Below are positions 21,954 through 26,857 of a stretch of 26,857 nt of DNA, one piece after another. Source of the DNA: an uncultured Bacteroidales bacterium (GTDB taxonomy: Bacteria; Bacteroidota; Bacteroidia; Bacteroidales; Muribaculaceae); NCBI GenBank assembly GCA_900549375.1, contig URNY01000015.1, positions 1 through 26,857 of the forward strand. Direction: 5' to 3'. A program made the translations under genes and the position numbers. Each line of letters starts with the position of its first letter. Within the stretch, counting starts at the first letter, position 1. The notes beneath the pieces are model-generated. The model did not search any database. It had not been told where the DNA came from and saw only the letters and a list, made by a program, of their open reading frames with translations.

Positions 21954-23222
21954 ATGAAACCTATAAATACCGGCAAACTGCCTCTGGACCTTTCGGCATA
22001 TGTTGCGATTTTGTCGCTCTCGCTGATTGTCAACCTTCCCGGACTGGCTATTTCGCCGATGCTCGACACCTTGTCGCATATATTTCCGAAATCAAGCGCT
22101 TTGGAAAAGCAGTTGCTGACAATGTTGCCGAATCTTCTGATAATACCCTTCGTGCTCATGTCGGGCAAGCTGTCGACAACCAACCATAAAAAGATCCTCA
22201 TTGTTTCAGCGTTGCTGATATTCGCGGGATCCACCGTCGGCTACATGCTTTCGACATCCATGCTGGCGCTTATCATTTTCAGCTGCACCCTCGGCATCGG
22301 AGCCGGTATTCTCGTGCCCTTCTCTACCGGTCTTCTCTCCGATACTTTTGCAGGGAAACCGCTGATGAAACAGATGGGTCTGCAAAGCGCCATATCGAAC
22401 CTTACACTTGTGCTGGCTACTTTCGCCGTCGGATGGCTTGCCCGCATCGGCTGGCACGCTCCTTTCATGGTCTATGCAGTCTCGATCATTCCGCTGGCTT
22501 TGGTCAACTTTATCGGACGGGTGCCCATGAGCGAGCTTGATCCCACGAAAGCCGATATCGAAAACTACGTAGCCACTCCCACCGACGCACCCTCCGACCA
22601 ATGCAACAGCAACGGCGTAGACGTGCGCAGGATGGTGATGCTTTTCGCAGCCTATTTCCTTCTGACTTTCGGCACGATCTCCATCTCCGAATATCTGCCG
22701 TTCCTTGCTCAGGAAAGACACTTCGATCCGTCCGTCACCGGGTCTCTGACAGCCATATTCTTCCTTATGGTATTCTTCTGCGGAATATCGCTTACTCCGA
22801 TAATCCGTATGCTGCGCAAAAACACCGTCCTTGTCTGCACATCGCTATGTCTGATCGGGATGCTGGTGGTTTCGATATCCCCGAATGTCCAGCTCGTCGG
22901 AGCCGGCATTATAATCGCCGGTATGGGCTACGGCGCACTTCAGCCGTTGTTCTACAACAAAGCCACACAATGCGTAAACCGTCCGTCGCTCACCACCAAG
23001 GCCCTCTCGATAATTCTGACCGCCAACTATTCCGCGATTGTGGTGGAGCCGCTGATCACTCAGGGAATCTGCAAGCTCTTCCATAGATCGGTCGAGAGCA
23101 CTTTCCCGTTCGTTATCAGCGTAGTGGTCTGCGGAATATTCCTGATCTACGCCATCCTCTCACGCAAAACTTTCATCGGCACCATCTCCAACACCTATTA
23201 TCAGAAAGATGTGGTGAAATAA
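21954..23222 (+). CDS. MFS transporter 2 of the hydrolase cluster
   Basis: This 422-residue inner-membrane major facilitator has 12 predicted helices. Helix 1 ends NLPGLAISP (28-35 region), followed by LEKQLLTMLPNLLIIPFVLMSGKLS, here in two parts: the LEKQLL segment and the PNLLIIPF helix start. The central cytoplasmic loop (~190-222) is short and contains DVRRMV. It closely resembles MFS-3 in the first 60 residues, with the PGLAISP motif at the same residue numbers (29-35), and MFS-1 more distantly. It follows the hairpin after hydrolase 2 and precedes MFS-3 by 70 bases. The ATG at 21954 is 19 bases beyond the hairpin. Substrate unknown; specificity is inferred only from linkage. Confidence 0.88.
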   Translation: MKPINTGKLPLDLSAYVAILSLSLIVNLPGLAISPMLDTLSHIFPKSSALEKQLLTMLPNLLIIPFVLMSGKLSTTNHKKILIVSALLIFAGSTVGYMLSTSMLALIIFSCTLGIGAGILVPFSTGLLSDTFAGKPLMKQMGLQSAISNLTLVLATFAVGWLARIGWHAPFMVYAVSIIPLALVNFIGRVPMSELDPTKADIENYVATPTDAPSDQCNSNGVDVRRMVMLFAAYFLLTFGTISISEYLPFLAQERHFDPSVTGSLTAIFFLMVFFCGISLTPIIRMLRKNTVLVCTSLCLIGMLVVSISPNVQLVGAGIIIAGMGYGALQPLFYNKATQCVNRPSLTTKALSIILTANYSAIVVEPLITQGICKLFHRSVESTFPFVISVVVCGIFLIYAILSRKTFIGTISNTYYQKDVVK

Positions 23223-23263
23223 TTCTCAGGGCATATTGATTCGGAATCAGTTATGTCAAACCG

Positions 23264-23289
23264 TTAAGACTCTGTTCCTTAAAATTCCG
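23264..23289 (+). repeat. Dispersed ~20-bp repeat, copy 4
   Basis: The core AGACTCTGTTCCTTAAAATT (23267-23286) is identical to copy 1. It ends 6 bases before the MFS-3 ATG, so it occupies the translation-initiation region. Confidence 0.85.
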
Positions 23290-23292
23290 CTT

Positions 23293-24684
23293 ATGAAATA
23301 TATCGATTGCGGCTGCGGGAAAATACCTTATATCTCCCTGCTTGCCATTTTATCAATTTCGCTGACGGTGAACCTTCCCGGTCTCGCAATTTCCCCGATT
23401 ATGGGAAAACTGGACGAGGTGTTCACCAATGTTACCGAACTGGAAATACAGTTGCTCACCGTACTTCCCAATCTCGTCACGATTCCGTTCATCCTCTGCT
23501 CGGGGAAATTGTGCACTCCCAAAAACCAGATGTATATCCTGGGCAGCGGCCTGGCGATCTACACCCTTACCGGCGTGCTGTATTTCTTCGCCGACAAGAT
23601 GATAGAACTCATTATACTGAGCTGTCTGCTCGGCGTGGGATGTGGTCTTATAATCCCGCTTGCGGCTTCGATGATTTCGGAATACACCGTAGGCAAGGCG
23701 CGCACCAAGGCGCTGGGCATGAAATCAGGCGTCAGCAACTTCATGGTTATATTCGCAACTCTGTTTGTCGGCTGGGTCGCATCCTACAACTGGCATATTG
23801 CCTTCACCGTCTACATGATTCCGCTCATCCCGCTTTGCCTCATGCCTTTCATGACGCGCAAATACATCAACGGCCACAGGATCGACTATCCCGGAGAATT
23901 CGTAGCGCCCGTCCATGAGGCGGCCCGTCCTTCCGACCGGGATATTGCCCAGACCAAGCAGACCGGCAAGCCGGCCGGACCGAATTTCCACTTCCAGGGC
24001 AAGTTGTCGCTCATTCTCCTTTCCGGGTTGATGGCCCTCTACTTCATCGCCACATATGGCACTGAAGTGGTGAGCTATTATCTCCCCTTCACAATGAAAG
24101 ACTATCACCTCTCCACAACCGATGTAGGTGTTGCAACCGCCATGTATTTCGCCTCGGCCACGCTCTCCGGCTTCATTCTTCCCAAAGCGATCAGAGTGTG
24201 CAAAAAATGGACAATGCAGATCGCTCTGTTCCTTGTGGTTTTCGGTCTCTTCTTTGTAGGTGTGCTTCACGCATACTGGACCTATATCCTCGGAATCTTC
24301 ATCATGGGCCTCGGCTACGGAATCATACAGCCGCTTATTTACGACAAGACCTCATATGTGGCTCCCAATACCGCCAAACAGAACGAGTATTTCTCGTATC
24401 TGTTGACCTGCAACTATGTCGGGATCTCTCTTGTCCCCTTCATTATCGGGGCTGCCCGCAGGATCTTCAACTCCCACAGCGACAACTTCTCGTTCATTTT
24501 CAACGGATTCATACTTCTGGGAGTGCTTCTCATAGCCATATGGAAGAGAAACAGCTTTGTTATCGAAGCTGATGCCGACAGCTATGAGAACCAACCCTCT
24601 ACTCTCGGGCGCGTTACGGGTAATTCCGGAACCGGTGCAACCGGAAAGGTTGCAGCCAATGTTTCAGGAGAGAACAAACAATGA
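23293..24684 (+). CDS. MFS transporter 3 of the hydrolase cluster
   Basis: This 463-residue inner-membrane major facilitator has 12 predicted helices. I chose the ATG at 23293 (MKYIDCGCGK) because it puts the PGLAISP motif at residues 29-35 exactly as in MFS-2; the open frame extends to 23236 but those extra residues are encoded across the repeat and look non-coding. The central loop (~195-230) is longer than in MFS-2 and rich in Pro, Arg and Lys. A ~35-residue Gly/Thr/Asn-rich hydrophilic tail ends the protein. It is the last gene of the cluster and converges on the GH95 gene with only 4 bases between the stops and no obvious terminator. Confidence 0.88.
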   Translation: MKYIDCGCGKIPYISLLAILSISLTVNLPGLAISPIMGKLDEVFTNVTELEIQLLTVLPNLVTIPFILCSGKLCTPKNQMYILGSGLAIYTLTGVLYFFADKMIELIILSCLLGVGCGLIIPLAASMISEYTVGKARTKALGMKSGVSNFMVIFATLFVGWVASYNWHIAFTVYMIPLIPLCLMPFMTRKYINGHRIDYPGEFVAPVHEAARPSDRDIAQTKQTGKPAGPNFHFQGKLSLILLSGLMALYFIATYGTEVVSYYLPFTMKDYHLSTTDVGVATAMYFASATLSGFILPKAIRVCKKWTMQIALFLVVFGLFFVGVLHAYWTYILGIFIMGLGYGIIQPLIYDKTSYVAPNTAKQNEYFSYLLTCNYVGISLVPFIIGAARRIFNSHSDNFSFIFNGFILLGVLLIAIWKRNSFVIEADADSYENQPSTLGRVTGNSGTGATGKVAANVSGENKQ

Positions 24685-24688
24685 GCTG

Positions 24689-26857
24689 TCAAAGCAGGCT
24701 CAGTTTAAGCCTTCCTCCCGGACGCAGACTTATATGACGGACTTTGCCGTTGGCGATTATGTCGGTCTCCCCACCCCGCGGTGAGTAGACCACGGCGTCA
24801 ACGGCTTTTCCGTTCTCCCAGTGGATGTCGATGGTGAAGCCTCCTCTGGCCTTCAGGCCGCGCACGCTGCCGCACTTCCATTCCTCCGGAAGCGCCGGAA
24901 GAAGATGGACCGACTTCCCGTCGGACTGTATGAGCATCTCGGCCACGCCTGCGCTGCCGCCGAAGTTGCCGTCGATCTGGAAGGGAGAATGCGCGTCGAG
25001 CAGATTGGGATATGTGCCGCCCCCCCGAATGGCGTCCTTGCCGCGATATTTGTCGGGGGTCACAAACTTCAGCAGTTTACGGTAGGTCTTATAAGCCATG
25101 TCGGCATCGAGAAGTCGCGCATAGAGATTCACTCTCCAGCCGGTGCTCCAGCCCGTCGATTCCATGCCTCGGAGCTCAAGTGTCCTATGTGCCGCATTCG
25201 CCAGTTCGGGAGTCGATGCGGGCGTTATATGCGTGCCCGGATAGAGACCGTAGAGATGAGACTGATGCCGATGGTTCGGCTCCTCCTCCCCGAAGGGATG
25301 ATACCATTCCTGCAACGCCCCGCGGTCATCGATTTTATAGGGGGAAAGGCGTTTGACTGCCGCCTCGGCCTCCGCACAGAAACCGGCGTCCGTCCCCAAC
25401 ACTTTTGCCGCACTCACGGCGTCTTCGAGACATTGCCTGATCATCGCCAGGTCCGATGTATTGCCGTAGGATGTGGCGGCATGGTTCCCTTTCGAATCTA
25501 TGAACTTGTTTTCGGGCGATGTGCCGGGAGAGGTCATGAGCTTACCATCTTTCTCTATCATCCAGCCGAGACAGAAATCGGCCGCCCCTTTCAGACAGGG
25601 GTAATATTTGCGGAGAAAGTCCTTGTCCTGCGTGAACTGATAATGATTCCAGATATGCGAGGCTATCCACGCCGCGCCCATGTTCCATGAAGCCCACACG
25701 GGGTCGCCGCCCTGAAGGCCAACAGGATTGGTCATGGCCCAGATATCCGTGTTGTGGCCCAGGCACCACCCCTTATCCACATCATAGAATGTCTTTGCGG
25801 TTTTGGCACCGTTCACCGACATATTCGCGATAAAATCCATCAGAGAAAGATGCAGCTCGTCGAGATTGGTGGTGTTCGCTCCCCAATAGTTTTCGGGCAG
25901 GTTGATGTTGGTGGTATAATTGCAGCTCCATGGCGGAAGGAGTTTCTCGTTCCAGAGGCCTTGCAGATTCGCCGGTACACCGGGCGTGCGCGAAGAAGAT
26001 ATCAGCAGATAGCGCCCGAACTGGAAATAGAGTGTCTCCAGCTCTGGATTCCTCTGATTTTTCGCGGTATAATTTCTCAGTTGAACATCTGTCGGCAACG
26101 CCGTAATCTCCGAATCGGTCCTGCCTAAATCGAGCTGCACGCGGTCGAAAAATGACCTGTAATCGGAGATATGGCGTCGCCTCACGGCTTTATAACCTCT
26201 GGCGGCGGCGTTTCTGACATTCCTCTGGGCCACATCGAGATACGGTTTACCCTCGGTAACAGGGTTCTTGTCGAAACCGTTGAAGCTCGTCTCGTTGGAG
26301 ACAAAGACCGTAGCCGACTTACCCCCTTTGACGCGTAGCGAGCCGCCGTCGGACGTAACGCGACTTCCGGGAGCCTCGGCCCTGACGACAGTGCGGAAGC
26401 GGATACCTTTCGCCGGATCATACTGATGCTTCAGGCTGTCGGGCAGTCCGTCGTAATAGTTGGGGAAGGAATGTCCGGCGGCATAGCCGTCCATCGTCAG
26501 CTCGTTTCCTTCGGCCGACACGCTGTGCGGGAGCAACGATGTGATATCGAGAGTGAAGTCGAGGTCTTTACCGTCGGTGGATTCTATTCTCACTGCAATC
26601 ACCGAATCGGGCGAAGAGGCGATATACTCGCGGCTTAGCCGCGGGCCCTCGGTGGAGGCCACGGACTGCGAGATGTCGAGCCTCCGCTCTATCCTCGCCG
26701 TTTCGTCGGAGCCATACCTTATATAGAGCCGCCCGAGCGGCTGATAATTCTCGCAATAATGTCCCTGCATCTTGCGGTAAACATTGTCATCGTCAATCCG
26801 TTTCAGGTCATCGGAAAACCACTCGTCTTTGATTGCCAGCAGCCGGAAGAAGGTGGA
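24689..26857 (-). CDS. GH95 family glycoside hydrolase (alpha-L-fucosidase type), N-terminus missing
   Basis: The open frame continues without a stop to the window edge, giving 722 residues; the first visible residues read STFFRLLAIKDEWF, then NVYRKMQGHYCENYQPLG, the YQPLG motif of the N-terminal beta domain. An internal ATG at 26770 is not the start. The (alpha/alpha)6 catalytic part shows NYTTNINLPENYW with the two Asn that position the water (N288 and N290 counting from Met26770), SPGTSPE with the general acid (E420), HRHQSHLYGLYPG, and QIDGNFGG (D600). These correspond to the catalytic residues known from bifidobacterial AfcA. The enzyme should invert the anomeric centre and release alpha-1,2-linked fucose (or L-galactose) from host or plant glycans, normally in the periplasm. 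Missing are probably ~60-80 residues including any signal peptide. Confidence 0.93.
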   Translation of the reverse strand, partial: STFFRLLAIKDEWFSDDLKRIDDDNVYRKMQGHYCENYQPLGRLYIRYGSDETARIERRLDISQSVASTEGPRLSREYIASSPDSVIAVRIESTDGKDLDFTLDITSLLPHSVSAEGNELTMDGYAAGHSFPNYYDGLPDSLKHQYDPAKGIRFRTVVRAEAPGSRVTSDGGSLRVKGGKSATVFVSNETSFNGFDKNPVTEGKPYLDVAQRNVRNAAARGYKAVRRRHISDYRSFFDRVQLDLGRTDSEITALPTDVQLRNYTAKNQRNPELETLYFQFGRYLLISSSRTPGVPANLQGLWNEKLLPPWSCNYTTNINLPENYWGANTTNLDELHLSLMDFIANMSVNGAKTAKTFYDVDKGWCLGHNTDIWAMTNPVGLQGGDPVWASWNMGAAWIASHIWNHYQFTQDKDFLRKYYPCLKGAADFCLGWMIEKDGKLMTSPGTSPENKFIDSKGNHAATSYGNTSDLAMIRQCLEDAVSAAKVLGTDAGFCAEAEAAVKRLSPYKIDDRGALQEWYHPFGEEEPNHRHQSHLYGLYPGTHITPASTPELANAAHRTLELRGMESTGWSTGWRVNLYARLLDADMAYKTYRKLLKFVTPDKYRGKDAIRGGGTYPNLLDAHSPFQIDGNFGGSAGVAEMLIQSDGKSVHLLPALPEEWKCGSVRGLKARGGFTIDIHWENGKAVDAVVYSPRGGETDIIANGKVRHISLRPGGRLKLSLL

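Noticed and set aside
1..26857. CRISPR arrays, complete insertion sequences or toxin-antitoxin pairs
   Set aside because: No regularly spaced repeat array, transposase or recognisable toxin-antitoxin gene pair was seen in any part of the window.

Overview
The window looks like a chromosomal segment of a gut Bacteroidales, most likely of the Muribaculaceae type. This rests on SusA-like periplasmic GH13 and GH95 enzymes, lipoprotein signals with short Bacteroidetes-style lipoboxes, promoters of the TTTG / TAnnTTTG type, few Shine-Dalgarno sequences, moderate GC and dense ATGA-type gene overlaps. The taxonomic placement is inference from gene style, not from a marker-gene comparison.

Region 1 (1-5562, minus strand) is a long co-directional set: a D-Ala-D-Ala carboxypeptidase (PBP4/DacB type) broken by a one-base frameshift, an acidic conserved protein with a tandem-repeat linker, rsmI, a coiled-coil lipoprotein, a secreted neopullulanase-like GH13 enzyme, and the start of another lipoprotein that runs off the left edge. 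Region 2 (5692-9137, plus) is a two-gene unit: an AI-2E/PerM-type permease overlapping a CPA2 cation:proton antiporter with two RCK_C (TrkA_C) domains. Region 3 (9153-10496, minus) holds an AT-richer AAA_14/DUF4143 ATPase and a tRNA-Ser(GGA) with its own promoter, structured leader and terminator. Region 4 (10859-15213, plus) is a tight operon: lipoprotein, polyprenyl diphosphate synthase, TatD hydrolase and a second CPA2 antiporter with USP-like tails (TTG start). It closes with a strong terminator.

Region 5 (15575-24684, plus) is the most interesting part. It encodes an outer-membrane porin, an MFS transporter, two tandem paralogous Ntn-type hydrolases resembling the eukaryotic phospholipase B-like (PLBD) family, and two more MFS transporters that resemble each other and, more distantly, the first. 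Neither hydrolase has a visible signal peptide. The simplest reading is a self-contained pathway: the porin brings a small amide- or ester-linked substrate across the outer membrane, MFS carriers move it into the cytoplasm, the autoprocessing hydrolases cleave it, and MFS carriers may export a product. The substrate is unknown. Region 6 (24689-26857, minus) is the C-terminal 722 residues of a GH95 alpha-L-fucosidase-type enzyme whose start lies outside the window.

Other notable structures are a ~20-bp sequence recurring in four gene-edge or intergenic positions (5622, 9153, 15360, 23264), a short C-terminal gene remnant whose breakpoint coincides with one of those copies, and a 17-bp-arm hairpin between the second hydrolase and the second MFS gene.
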